The position numbers and the translations under genes were made by a program. The notes below the pieces were generated by a model that was given only the letters and a program-made list of their open reading frames with translations, was not told the DNA's origin and did no database searches. Positions 8,616 to 16,895 of a DNA stretch of 64,000 nt are shown here, one piece after another. The stretch is from assembly GCA_965197455.1 (NCBI GenBank), contig OZ240208.1, positions 1,054,001-1,118,000 of the forward strand. The letters run 5' to 3'. How positions within the stretch are numbered: position 1 is the first letter of the stretch; every line of letters begins with the position of its first letter. Source of the stretch: JAGWBD01 sp965197455. GTDB lineage: Bacteria; Chloroflexota; Anaerolineae; Aggregatilineales; Phototrophicaceae.

Positions 8616-9601
8616 CCCTGTCACCCGCCATCTGCGTGGTAACGGGCGGCGCCGGCTTCATCGGTTCGCACATCAGCGCGCGCCTGCTGCGCGACGGCCA
8701 TACACTGCGCATCGTGGACAATTATCTGACCGGATCGCCGGCCAACATCGCGCACCTGCAGGGTCATCAACGTCTGAGTGTGCACGAGCTTGACATTGCG
8801 GATAGCGAGGCCCTGATCCGGGTTTTCGCCGGCGCTGACTTCGTCTTTCACCAGGCCGCGCTGCCCTCGGTGCCGCGCAGCGTGGCCAGCCCCCATGAAG
8901 CCTGGCAGCACTGTGCCACCGGCACGCTGAATGTGCTGGAGGCCGCACGCCAGGCTGGCGTGCGTCGGGTGGTTTACGCTTCCTCTTCCTCGGTCTACGG
9001 CGATGCGCCCGGCGACAGCAAACACGAGGGGCTGCCCCTGCATCCCCTGTCGCCCTACGCCGCCGCCAAGCTGGCCGGAGAAGCCCTGTGCCAGGCCTAC
9101 GCAGCCTGCTATGGTCTGGAAACCGTCACATTGCGTTACTTCAACGTCTACGGACCGCGTCAGGACCCTGCCTCTGCCTACGCTGCTGTGATTCCGCTCC
9201 TGCTCACGTTGATGATGGACGGTCAGCGTCCGCAGGTCACCGGTGACGGAGGCCAGACCCGCGGCTTCACCTACGTGGACGATGTCGTCGCGGGCAATCT
9301 GCTGGCTCTATCGGCGCCGGCCGCTGCTGGCCAGGTGATCAACCTCGGCAGCGAAGACAGTGTGAGCATTCTGGAGCTGGTCGCCGCGCTCAACGAAGTG
9401 CTGGGAACCGACCTGGCGCCCGTCCATATTGCGCAGCGACCTGGTGACATCCGTCATTCGCGCTCCGACATCAGCCGCGCCCGTGAGTTGCTGGGCTATG
9501 TCCCGGCCATCGACTTGCGAACCGGACTGGAACGCACAGCCGCCTGGTTTGCCAGTCAGCCGCCACGAACTAGCCCGGGTAGCCGCCACCGGCTTCAATA
9601 A
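8612..9601 (+). CDS. NAD-dependent epimerase/dehydratase (UDP-glucose 4-epimerase-like)
   Basis: This 329-residue extended SDR has TGGAGFIGSH (11-20) for NAD, YASSSSVYGD (122-131) with the catalytic Ser/Thr position, and Y149/K153 in YAAAK. These enzymes act on nucleotide sugars in the cytosol; GalE or Gne/WbpP-type epimerisation is the likeliest reaction, but the substrate is not fixed by sequence. It is translationally coupled to the S9 peptidase (ATGA). Its last 32 bases overlap convergently with the end of rhaI, and the final residues look degenerate, so the true C-terminus may be a read-on. Confidence 0.85.
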   Translation: MTLSPAICVVTGGAGFIGSHISARLLRDGHTLRIVDNYLTGSPANIAHLQGHQRLSVHELDIADSEALIRVFAGADFVFHQAALPSVPRSVASPHEAWQHCATGTLNVLEAARQAGVRRVVYASSSSVYGDAPGDSKHEGLPLHPLSPYAAAKLAGEALCQAYAACYGLETVTLRYFNVYGPRQDPASAYAAVIPLLLTLMMDGQRPQVTGDGGQTRGFTYVDDVVAGNLLALSAPAAAGQVINLGSEDSVSILELVAALNEVLGTDLAPVHIAQRPGDIRHSRSDISRARELLGYVPAIDLRTGLERTAAWFASQPPRTSPGSRHRLQ

Positions 9602-10784
9602 TGCCGCGTTCGCGCGTGACCCGATCGGCATAGTCGTCGGCGCGCAGCACCGCCAGAGGATCCGGGTCGCGCCCGGTCTCGATACGCACCTGGGCCAGCA
9701 GCGGCCGTACATCGGTATCGTAAGCCGCGGTCAGCAAACAGTGCGCGCCCAGCACATCGCCCGCCAGCTGGAGCTGCAGCAGCGCCTGCTGGTCAACCAG
9801 CAATGCCCTGGCATAGGCCGTCTGGCAGTTGAGCACGCTCAACACCATCGCTTCCAGCTTGGGCTCTATGTTGTGACTCTGATCGATCATGTAGGCCACG
9901 TCATCCGCCAGCGACCCAGCGCTGACCAACTCACAGAAGATTTCGAAGAGCTCGAAGGGGTTGTTGGTGCCGACGATGAGATCGTCATCTGCGTAGCGCC
10001 GGGCGTTGAAGTGGAAGCCGCCCAGGCGCCCTTCATCCAGCAGGAAAGACACGATGTGCGCGATGTTGGTGCCCTGCGCATGATGGCCGGTGTCGACCAG
10101 TACCTGCGCCTGCTCGCCCAGTTTCAGCGCAGTTGCGTAGGCCATGCCCCAGTCCGCCAGGTCGGTGTGATAAAAGGCCGGCTCGAAAAACTTGTACTCG
10201 ATGAGCATGCGCCCGCCTGGCGGCAGATGCCTGTAGGTCTCGGCCAGGGCTGCTTCCATACGCTGCTTGCGACCGCGCATGCTGTCCTGACCAGAGTAGT
10301 TGGTGCCATCCGCGAACCACAGGCTCAAGAGGCTGCTGCCGGTCTGCGCCATGACTTCACAGCACTCGACCAGGTGCGCCACCGCTTCCTCGCGCACCGT
10401 CGCCGAGGGATGCGTAATGCTGCCCAGGCGATACTGGTCTTCCTGAAACACGTTGGGGTTGATGGCGCCGATGCCCACGCCCTGCTCCGCAGCAAATTGC
10501 GCCAATGCGTCCCAGTCGTCCACGCGGTCCCAGGGAATGTGCAGCGCGACGGTGGGCGCCACGCCCGTTAGCCGCTGCACATAGCCGGCGTCCGCCAGCT
10601 TTTCGTGAATGTTGCGCGCCGCGCCGGGCCATGAGTAGACCTTGAAGCGCGTGCCGCTGTTGCCGTAGCCCCAGGAAGGTGTCTCGATGTGTTGCGCTTT
10701 CAGTTTGCGCTTCACCTCATCGACGTCAATGCCCTGTGCATCCAGACTTTCAGCCAGTCGCTCGTAATCCGCTTGATGCTGCAT
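9570..10784 (-). CDS. rhaI: L-rhamnose isomerase (RhaI type)
   Basis: This 404-residue TIM-barrel isomerase converts L-rhamnose to L-rhamnulose. Family blocks include a WFADGTNYSGQD segment, an EYKFFEPAFY segment with metal-binding Glu, DTGHHAQGTNI and HFNARRYADDDLIVG, which match the Pseudomonas stutzeri RhaI type rather than E. coli RhaA. ATG 10784 is chosen because a purine-rich AGGCAGGG stands about eight bases upstream; the open frame continues further, but that part has no homology pattern. It diverges from rhaB across 112 bp, the usual arrangement for a shared control region. Confidence 0.9.
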   Translation of the reverse strand: MQHQADYERLAESLDAQGIDVDEVKRKLKAQHIETPSWGYGNSGTRFKVYSWPGAARNIHEKLADAGYVQRLTGVAPTVALHIPWDRVDDWDALAQFAAEQGVGIGAINPNVFQEDQYRLGSITHPSATVREEAVAHLVECCEVMAQTGSSLLSLWFADGTNYSGQDSMRGRKQRMEAALAETYRHLPPGGRMLIEYKFFEPAFYHTDLADWGMAYATALKLGEQAQVLVDTGHHAQGTNIAHIVSFLLDEGRLGGFHFNARRYADDDLIVGTNNPFELFEIFCELVSAGSLADDVAYMIDQSHNIEPKLEAMVLSVLNCQTAYARALLVDQQALLQLQLAGDVLGAHCLLTAAYDTDVRPLLAQVRIETGRDPDPLAVLRADDYADRVTRERGIIEAGGGYPG

Positions 10785-10896
10785 GTGAAATGCCCTGCCT
10801 GTTTGGGTAAACTGTCCCGATATTGAGCGCAAAAGGTAGCGTTCCGCCAGCAGACTGTCAAACAGCCTGAACGATGCGTGGGGGAGACAGCGACCG
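10785..10896. promoter_or_regulatory. Shared divergent control region of rhaI and rhaB
   Basis: The 112-bp gap between two divergent rhamnose genes must hold both promoters. AT-richer stretches lie at about 10806-10845 amid GC-rich DNA. I could not define an operator, and no regulator gene is nearby. Confidence 0.4.
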
Positions 10897-12342
10897 GTGA
10901 CGAAACAATGCAGGGTGTTGGCCATCGACGTGGGCGCGGAGTCCGGTCGGGTGCTGGGCGTCGGCTTTGACGGGCGTCGTTTCGAGTTCGAGGAGCTGCA
11001 TCGCTTCGCCAACGTACCGGTCATGGCCGGGGGCACGCTGTACTGGGATGTGCTGCGTCTCTGGCATGACATTCAGACCGGCATTGACGCCGCCGGTCCG
11101 GGCATGGCTGGCCTCGGCATCGATACCTGGGGATGTGATTTCGCCCTTCTGGACCGCGATGGTGAGTTGCTGGGCAACCCGGTCCACTATCGTGACAGTC
11201 GCTGCGACGGGATCAGCGACAGGGTGTTTGAGCAGGTGCCTGGGCGCACTGTGTTCGAACGCACCGGCATTCAATTCATGGCTGTCAACACGATACACCA
11301 GCTGGCAAGTATGGTGTTTGCCGATAGTCGGCAACTTGCCAGCGCCGAATACTTTCTGCCCTTTCCCCAGCTTTTCAATTACTGGATGACTGGTGATAAA
11401 AGCTCAGAGTTTACCCACGTCAGCACCATGCAAATCTTCAATCCGCGCACAGCCAACTGGGACTTCGACACCCTTGAGGCCATCGGCGTGCCGACGCACA
11501 TGTTTGGCGACACTGTCCCGCCCGGAACGCGGCTGGGTGAGTACCGGGGCATCCCGGTCTTCGCCCCGGCCAGCCACGATACCGGCAGCGCCGTCGTGGG
11601 GGTGCCGGCCACCCGCAGCGACTATGCCTATTTGAGCAGTGGTACCTGGAGCCTGCTCGGCCTGGAAGTGAAGGAGCCGGTCATCAATGATGCTGCCTAC
11701 ACTGCAAATGTCACCAACGAGGGTGGCGTCAATGGCACTTACCGTCTGCTGGTCAACGTGATGGGACTGTGGCTGGCACAACAGTGCCGTGCGACCTGGT
11801 CCTCTGCCGGCACTGACATGGATTACGGTCAGTTGACGCGCGAGGCAGACTCTGCTGTACCTTTCCGCAGCCTTGTCGACCCGGATGACGGTCGCTTTTT
11901 CCCGCCGGGCGACATGCCGTCCCGTATTGTTGAGTACTGCCGTGAAAGCAGCCAGCCCTTGCCGGGGAGCATCGGCGAGGTCATGCGCTGCGTGAACGAG
12001 AGCCTGGCCCTAAAATATCGCCATGCGTTGGATCGACTCCGTGAAGTATCTGGCCGGAGTGTCTCACAATTGCACATCATCGGTGGCGGATCACAAAACA
12101 TGCTGCTCAACCAGATGACGGCGGATGCGACCGGGCTGCCCGTCGTCGCCGGCCCGGTTGAGGCAACCGCGTTGGGCAATGCCATCGTCCAGTTCATCGC
12201 GCTGGGCGAACTTAAAGACGTGGCCGAGGCGCGCGCCATCCTGGCCGAAACGGTTGGCACAGTCGTCCATGAGCCCCGTCCGGACGACCGCTGGCAGGAA
12301 GCGTATCAGCGATTCTGCGCGATGCTGGAACAGCCACAATGA
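10897..12342 (+). CDS. rhaB: Rhamnulokinase
   Basis: This 481-residue FGGY-family kinase phosphorylates L-rhamnulose to rhamnulose-1-phosphate. It opens with the ATP-binding block AIDVGAESGRV, has the sugar-site segment GIDTWGCDFALLD (about 71-83), ASHDTGSAVVGVP and SSGTWSLLG in the middle, and IIGGGSQN near 393 in the second phosphate/adenosine region. The GTG start at 10897 is preceded by GGGGGAGA at a good distance. The partner aldolase (RhaD or the RhaE/W fusion) is not in this window. The phosphoribosyltransferase gene follows after 85 bp. Confidence 0.92.
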   Translation: MTKQCRVLAIDVGAESGRVLGVGFDGRRFEFEELHRFANVPVMAGGTLYWDVLRLWHDIQTGIDAAGPGMAGLGIDTWGCDFALLDRDGELLGNPVHYRDSRCDGISDRVFEQVPGRTVFERTGIQFMAVNTIHQLASMVFADSRQLASAEYFLPFPQLFNYWMTGDKSSEFTHVSTMQIFNPRTANWDFDTLEAIGVPTHMFGDTVPPGTRLGEYRGIPVFAPASHDTGSAVVGVPATRSDYAYLSSGTWSLLGLEVKEPVINDAAYTANVTNEGGVNGTYRLLVNVMGLWLAQQCRATWSSAGTDMDYGQLTREADSAVPFRSLVDPDDGRFFPPGDMPSRIVEYCRESSQPLPGSIGEVMRCVNESLALKYRHALDRLREVSGRSVSQLHIIGGGSQNMLLNQMTADATGLPVVAGPVEATALGNAIVQFIALGELKDVAEARAILAETVGTVVHEPRPDDRWQEAYQRFCAMLEQPQ

Positions 12343-12427
12343 GCTGGACGCAAAAGGTGAATATGGCCCGGTACCACAGACTACCGAATCGCAGTGAAGT
12401 TGAGCGCAACTGAAACAGGAAACTGAC

Positions 12428-13162
12428 TTGACCTCAATGCAACAGTACTTTACTGACCGGGATGCCGGTTGTGACATTGAGTACTGGCGCAACCCCGCTG
12501 GCTGCAACGTCGCCTTTGACGAGCTGAAGTTTCTCTACATTCCCGACCAGGTCCAGGCGCATATGGTGGCCGACCTTGCGGGAAAGGTCTTCACCTGGCA
12601 AAAGGCGCACCACGCCAGCGGCGACCAGATCACGCAGGCCGTGATCGTCACCATGGGCGGCATGTTGCCTGGCGTGTTGCTGCACGACCACCTGGCCTGG
12701 CATCCTGATCCAGACATCCCCGCCGTCGAATTCGGCACCCTGGGCGTGAAGTATTACGCCGGGCCCGCCCAGCCGCTGGACCGGCCCATCATTGTGCAGG
12801 ACGTGACCATCAACGTGCGCGACAAGGTGGTGGGCGTGGTTGAGGACCTGGTGGACCTGGGCGGCACCGCGCGCTTTGTCGCGGAATACCTGGCCAACCA
12901 CGGCGCGCGCACCACCGTGCTCATCGCACCCTGGCTAAAGACGCGCGAGGTGCTTTCGGCCATGCCGGTCATCAACTTTGGTTTCGTGCCGGCAGATACC
13001 TGGATCATCATGCCGCGCGAGCGGGTGGAAACGCTCATCAAGCGCGTCCCGCACTGGCGCGCGCGCGGCGCCAGCCTGGCCGACTGCGTGGAAAACTTGC
13101 GCACAATCGGCTATCCGGACTATCTCATCGAGCAGTACCTGAGCGCCGCCTTTGAGGCCTGA
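12428..13162 (+). CDS. Predicted phosphoribosyltransferase-domain protein
   Basis: The protein has 244 residues and a type I PRTase fold. The PRPP loop is VVGVVEDLVDLGGTA (about 134-148), with the two acidic residues E139 and D140 in the expected place, and an upstream segment MGGMLPGVLLHDHLA (77-90) equivalent to the loop preceding it in xanthine-guanine PRTases. The start is TTG 12428, with AGGAA six bases before; an ATG at 12437 is poorly spaced. Function is unknown, although purine salvage PRTases are the closest family. Its place behind rhaB is curious and may be only operon hitch-hiking. Confidence 0.65.
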   Translation: MTSMQQYFTDRDAGCDIEYWRNPAGCNVAFDELKFLYIPDQVQAHMVADLAGKVFTWQKAHHASGDQITQAVIVTMGGMLPGVLLHDHLAWHPDPDIPAVEFGTLGVKYYAGPAQPLDRPIIVQDVTINVRDKVVGVVEDLVDLGGTARFVAEYLANHGARTTVLIAPWLKTREVLSAMPVINFGFVPADTWIIMPRERVETLIKRVPHWRARGASLADCVENLRTIGYPDYLIEQYLSAAFEA

Positions 13163-13184
13163 AGCCTGACCTGTCTGGCCTCAA
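13152..13184. terminator. Hairpin between convergent genes
   Basis: An 8-bp perfect inverted repeat, TTGAGGCC (13152-13159) and GGCCTCAA (13177-13184), encloses a 17-nt loop. It spans the stop of the phosphoribosyltransferase gene and the stop of the convergent isomerase gene, so it could end transcripts from both sides. Confidence 0.45.
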
Positions 13185-14638
13185 CCATGCAGATAGGTCT
13201 GCCAGTCCAGATACTTGTTGAAGGCCTCGTGCACCGCGCCCGCCACTCGCGCCTGGTTGATCGTGACGTGATGCTCGTAGCCCCGCTCGCAAATGTAGGC
13301 CAGCAACTCCTGAAAACGCGGCACGCGCACCACGCCGTAGCCGCCAAAGGTGTCGACCGGGTCGTTGGTGAAATCGCCCTCGCCCGCGTAGGCCACAATA
13401 CGCCCGCTGAAGTCATCGGTCGAGATGCGCAGGTAGGTGAAGGGTGATTCGCTGATGCGGCCATAAATCGTGCCATAGGTGTTTTCGGCGCCCACCGAGC
13501 CGGCAATGATCTCCTGATAGTCCATCACCGGAATGTCATCGGTGAAAACATCCTTGGGCAGATTGGAACAGTGGAAGACGACCGCCTTGTCGGGGTCTTC
13601 ACCGTAGTTGTTGTTCCAGTCCACCAGCGCGCTGGGCCGGCCCGAAGCCAGCTGCAGCGCCAGCATGGCCAGCGCCCCCACGATGTCTGTCTCGCAGGCA
13701 GAGGGGTTGAGGCTGTTGCTGCTCATGCTCATCAAGGTGCAGGGCACCACGCCGAAGTATTCTTCCATCGAGGTCCAGCACTGGATGGCCGTCGCGTCCA
13801 GCTGGTTGTCCTCCATCCAGCCATCCAGCACCACGCCGAATTTGGCCATGCGCAGCAGCGACAGCTCCGGTACGCCTTCCGTGCGCGCATAGCCGCGGAT
13901 GCCAGCCAGTCGATTCTGAACCACCTCGTCAGCATCCCCCAGACGCTCCACACGTCCGAACACTTCGGACAGATCCAGCGTTTCCACGCTGATGCCGGCC
14001 TGATCCAGCAGCTTCTCGCTGAAGCGCACGGTCTTGAAGGCTTCGGGGCGGGCGCCCATCATGCCCAGGCGCGCCGTGCGCATGCCGCGTGTGACGCGAC
14101 AGATGGCCGCGAACCTGTCCAGATCCGCGCGAAAGACAGCGCCGGTCGGGTCCATCGTGTGCTGACTGGTCAGGCTGTAGCGGATGCCGTATTGACGCAA
14201 ATTGTTGCAGGCGCTCATCTTGCCGCAGAAGCTGTCGCGCCGGTCCGTGATTCCCATGCGCGTCGCGTCGTCGGGAAAGGCGTGAATCAGCACGGGCACG
14301 TCCAGCTGCGCCCAGCGCAGGGTGTTGGCGATAGCGCGCTCGTCGCCGAAATTGGGCAGCGTGACCAGCACGCCGTCAATTTCGTCGCGGTGCTGGCGGA
14401 AAACCTCCGCGCAGTGGCGTGCCTCGGCCAGCGACTCAATAGCTCCGACATTGGTCACGTTCGCATCGGGAAGCACGGCGCGGATGCCGGCGGCCGCCAG
14501 CACTTCCAGCACCTGTTCGCGCCCGCTCTGCGCCAGATGCGCGGGGAAGAAGCCGCGATTGCCGACGATGACGCCCAGCGTCAGCGGACGGGCGTTCAGG
14601 GTTGCCGCTGCCTGCGGCGAAGGGCTGGTTGAAATCAT
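13181..14638 (-). CDS. L-fucose/L-arabinose isomerase family protein
   Basis: This 485-residue ketol-isomerase is related to L-fucose isomerase. The fold is seen in the N-terminal GVIVGNRGFFP block, LVTLPNFGDERA, and the C-terminal fucose-isomerase domain with the NNYGEDPDKAV and FHCSN segments. AGGAG stands seven bases before ATG 14638. It is the last gene of a minus-strand operon with araB, araD and a GH4 glycosidase, and no canonical AraA is present. I infer that this enzyme supplies the L-arabinose to L-ribulose step, although L-fucose or D-arabinose remain possible substrates. Confidence 0.8.
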   Translation of the reverse strand: MISTSPSPQAAATLNARPLTLGVIVGNRGFFPAHLAQSGREQVLEVLAAAGIRAVLPDANVTNVGAIESLAEARHCAEVFRQHRDEIDGVLVTLPNFGDERAIANTLRWAQLDVPVLIHAFPDDATRMGITDRRDSFCGKMSACNNLRQYGIRYSLTSQHTMDPTGAVFRADLDRFAAICRVTRGMRTARLGMMGARPEAFKTVRFSEKLLDQAGISVETLDLSEVFGRVERLGDADEVVQNRLAGIRGYARTEGVPELSLLRMAKFGVVLDGWMEDNQLDATAIQCWTSMEEYFGVVPCTLMSMSSNSLNPSACETDIVGALAMLALQLASGRPSALVDWNNNYGEDPDKAVVFHCSNLPKDVFTDDIPVMDYQEIIAGSVGAENTYGTIYGRISESPFTYLRISTDDFSGRIVAYAGEGDFTNDPVDTFGGYGVVRVPRFQELLAYICERGYEHHVTINQARVAGAVHEAFNKYLDWQTYLHG

Positions 14639-14686
14639 GATTCGCTCCTGTAAATTTTCTTGCGCATCGTCAGGCGGATTGCCTGG

Positions 14687-16225
14687 TCATGTTCCCCTTG
14701 TCGGCTGCGCCGGCGTTGGCGCGGGCGGCTCTCGCTCCAGCGCCAGTTGTTCCACCGTGCGCGTTTCCAAACGTGCCGCACCGCGCCATTCCCGCAGCGC
14801 AACACGCGTGCCATTGCGCTCATGCGCAGCCAAACGCTCACGCGCAGCCGGGATGCTGTCCGCATAGTTCGGCAGCCATTCGGCCTGCGCCACCAGCAGG
14901 TCGTCGGTCAGCTGCCAGATTTCCTCAGGATTGCAAATCGCGCCCGTCAAGGGGTCGTGCAGCATGGCCTGCTTGAGCAAGGTCACGTCGCCTTGCAGCG
15001 CCGCTTGCACCGCCAGCTCCTGCACCCGCACGCTGGCCGAGCAAGTCGCGGCGCAGGCCAGCGGCAAGTCGCCTACCACCGGCATGCTGATGCCGTTGCC
15101 ATCGACATAACCAGGAATTTCGACCACGCAGCCATCCGGCAGGTTGGTGATGTGCCCCTGATTGACCACGTTAAAATGGCCGCGATAGGGACGGCCAGTC
15201 TCCAGCCCCTCAATGATGTAGGAGCCATGTTCCTCGCTGCGGTTTGCGGCGCTGAATTCCGGCGGCGTCTCCTCGAGCCAGTTGGGGAAATCCGTTTCGA
15301 ACCAGTTGCGGCCCTCGGTACAGACGCGCAGATAGCCGCCAGTCTCGCCGTGAATCCAGCGCGACAGGTCAATCCACTGCGCAATCTCACCCTCGCGCTT
15401 GCGATACCAGGGCAGGTACTCGCTCAGGTGGCCGTTGCTCTCCGTGCTGTAGTAGCCAAAGCGACGCAGCACATCAATGCGCACCTTTTCACGGACGGCG
15501 TATTCCGGGTGCGATTCAAAGAGCTCCAGCAGCAGCGGCAGCATGTCACGGCCGCGCCAGCGCACCTGCACAAACCAGGTCTGGTGATTGATGCCCGCGG
15601 CGATGATGTCCACCTCATCCTTGTGCAGAGTTTCCTCCGCGCCAAGCAGGCCCTCACGCTGCGCCCAGCGCTCAATGCAACGCGTGATCTGCCAGTGGCC
15701 GCCCTGCACGCCATGGCACAGGCCGATGGTGTTCACCCCGCCGTACTGGTTGCAGGCCCAGGTGTTCATGGCCATCGGGTTGCTGTAGTTCAGGAAGAGC
15801 GCATCCGGGCTGGCCAGCTCGCGGATGTCGCGACAGATTTCCAGCAGCGCGGGAATGGTGCGCTGACCGTACATGATGCCGCCGGCACAGAGCGTGTCGC
15901 CCACGCACTGGTCGATGCCGTAGCGCAGCGGGACATCAATGTCGAGTTCGAAAGCGCGCAAGCCGCCCTGGCGAATCATGCAGATGACATAGTCAGCATC
16001 GGCCACAGCCTCACGGCGGTCGGTGGTGGCCTGCACGCGCGCCGGCAGCCCGTTGGCGGTGATGTCGCGTTCGGCCAGTTGCGTGATCATGGCCAGATTG
16101 CGGGCGTTGATGTCCATAAACGCGAAGTGCGTGTTCTGCAGTTCGGGCACAGCCAGCAAATCGCCCATCAGGCGCCGTGTGAAACCGATCGAACCTGCGC
16201 CAATCATCGCGACCTTCAGAGCCAT
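14687..16225 (-). CDS. Glycoside hydrolase family 4 (alpha-galactosidase / alpha-galacturonidase type)
   Basis: The protein has 512 residues and is an NAD- and metal-dependent cytosolic glycosidase that works by an oxidation-elimination mechanism. The Rossmann start is KVAMIGAGSIGFTR, the metal Cys/His are in LCHGVQGGHW (about 190-199) and GINHQTWF (about 230-237), and NYSNPMAMNTW is also typical. AGGGGTGA sits five bases before ATG 16225; the gene follows araD by four bases. MelA-type alpha-galactosidase and LplD-type alpha-galacturonidase both fit; location among arabinose and galacturonate genes makes a pectin side-chain substrate plausible. Confidence 0.85.
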   Translation of the reverse strand: MALKVAMIGAGSIGFTRRLMGDLLAVPELQNTHFAFMDINARNLAMITQLAERDITANGLPARVQATTDRREAVADADYVICMIRQGGLRAFELDIDVPLRYGIDQCVGDTLCAGGIMYGQRTIPALLEICRDIRELASPDALFLNYSNPMAMNTWACNQYGGVNTIGLCHGVQGGHWQITRCIERWAQREGLLGAEETLHKDEVDIIAAGINHQTWFVQVRWRGRDMLPLLLELFESHPEYAVREKVRIDVLRRFGYYSTESNGHLSEYLPWYRKREGEIAQWIDLSRWIHGETGGYLRVCTEGRNWFETDFPNWLEETPPEFSAANRSEEHGSYIIEGLETGRPYRGHFNVVNQGHITNLPDGCVVEIPGYVDGNGISMPVVGDLPLACAATCSASVRVQELAVQAALQGDVTLLKQAMLHDPLTGAICNPEEIWQLTDDLLVAQAEWLPNYADSIPAARERLAAHERNGTRVALREWRGAARLETRTVEQLALEREPPAPTPAQPTRGT

Positions 16226-16229
16226 TGCT

Positions 16230-16895
16230 TCACCCCTGCGCGCTGTCCTGTCCATATACGTTTTGGTAACGGTCGTACAGACTGTCGATGTCCTTTTGTG
16301 CCAGCGGCAGCGGCGTCCCCAGTTGCATGGCCGTCCAGACGATGGCGGCGTTGTCCTCGGTCACTACCGCTGCCTTCACTGCCGCTTCGGCGGAGGGGCC
16401 GGTCGCGAAGACGCCGTGGTTCAACAGCAGACAGGCCGGACTGAGGCTGTCGGCAAGCACAGCCACGACCACCTGGCCGATTTCCTCGCCGCCGATCAAG
16501 GCGAAGCCGCCACAGGGTATCTCCCCACCAAACTCATCAGCCATGGCCGTGGTCACGCAGGGAATCGGTCGTCCCAGCACGGCAAAGGCTGTCGCATGAC
16601 GCGAATGCGTGTGCACGATGCCATGCACCTGCGGCATGTGGCGATAGATGGCGCAGTGCGATGCGGTGTCCGACGAGGGCTTGAGAATACCTTCTACCAG
16701 TGCGCCGTACCTGTCCACAACAACCATGCTGGCGGGCGTCAGGTGTTCGTAGCGCACGCCGCTGGGTTTGATGACCACGTGTCCGCTTTCCGGGTCGCGC
16801 GCGCTGATGTTGCCACTGGTCCAGGCGACCAGCTGGTTGCGCGGCAGTTCGGCGTGTAGCTCGCAGACCTCCTCGCGCAGCGCGGCCAGCCTCAC
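16230..16895 (-). CDS. araD: L-ribulose-5-phosphate 4-epimerase
   Basis: This 221-residue class II aldolase-fold enzyme converts L-ribulose-5-phosphate to D-xylulose-5-phosphate. Family blocks are TSGNISARDPES (26-37), KPSGVRYEHLTP, the zinc ligands in HTHSRH (about 95-100) and LLNHGVF, and KPSSDTASHC. It starts with GTG, overlapping the stop of the upstream kinase by GTGA, which argues for tight coupling with araB. The length is close to the usual 230 residues. Confidence 0.92.
   Translation of the reverse strand: MRLAALREEVCELHAELPRNQLVAWTSGNISARDPESGHVVIKPSGVRYEHLTPASMVVVDRYGALVEGILKPSSDTASHCAIYRHMPQVHGIVHTHSRHATAFAVLGRPIPCVTTAMADEFGGEIPCGGFALIGGEEIGQVVVAVLADSLSPACLLLNHGVFATGPSAEAAVKAAVVTEDNAAIVWTAMQLGTPLPLAQKDIDSLYDRYQNVYGQDSAQG

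Noticed and set aside
9429..10571. Long open frame antisense to rhaI
   Set aside because: It is the shadow of a GC-rich gene in the opposite strand: no ribosome site, no recognisable domain, repeated His/Gln/Arg-rich composition typical of antisense frames. The same holds for the long frames antisense to the isomerase (13571-14632), GH4 (14660-16444), araB (16970-18718), ADH/PhyH (20514-22259), the binding protein (48776-50332), HMG-CoA synthase (57451-59073) and hppA (60424-61857).
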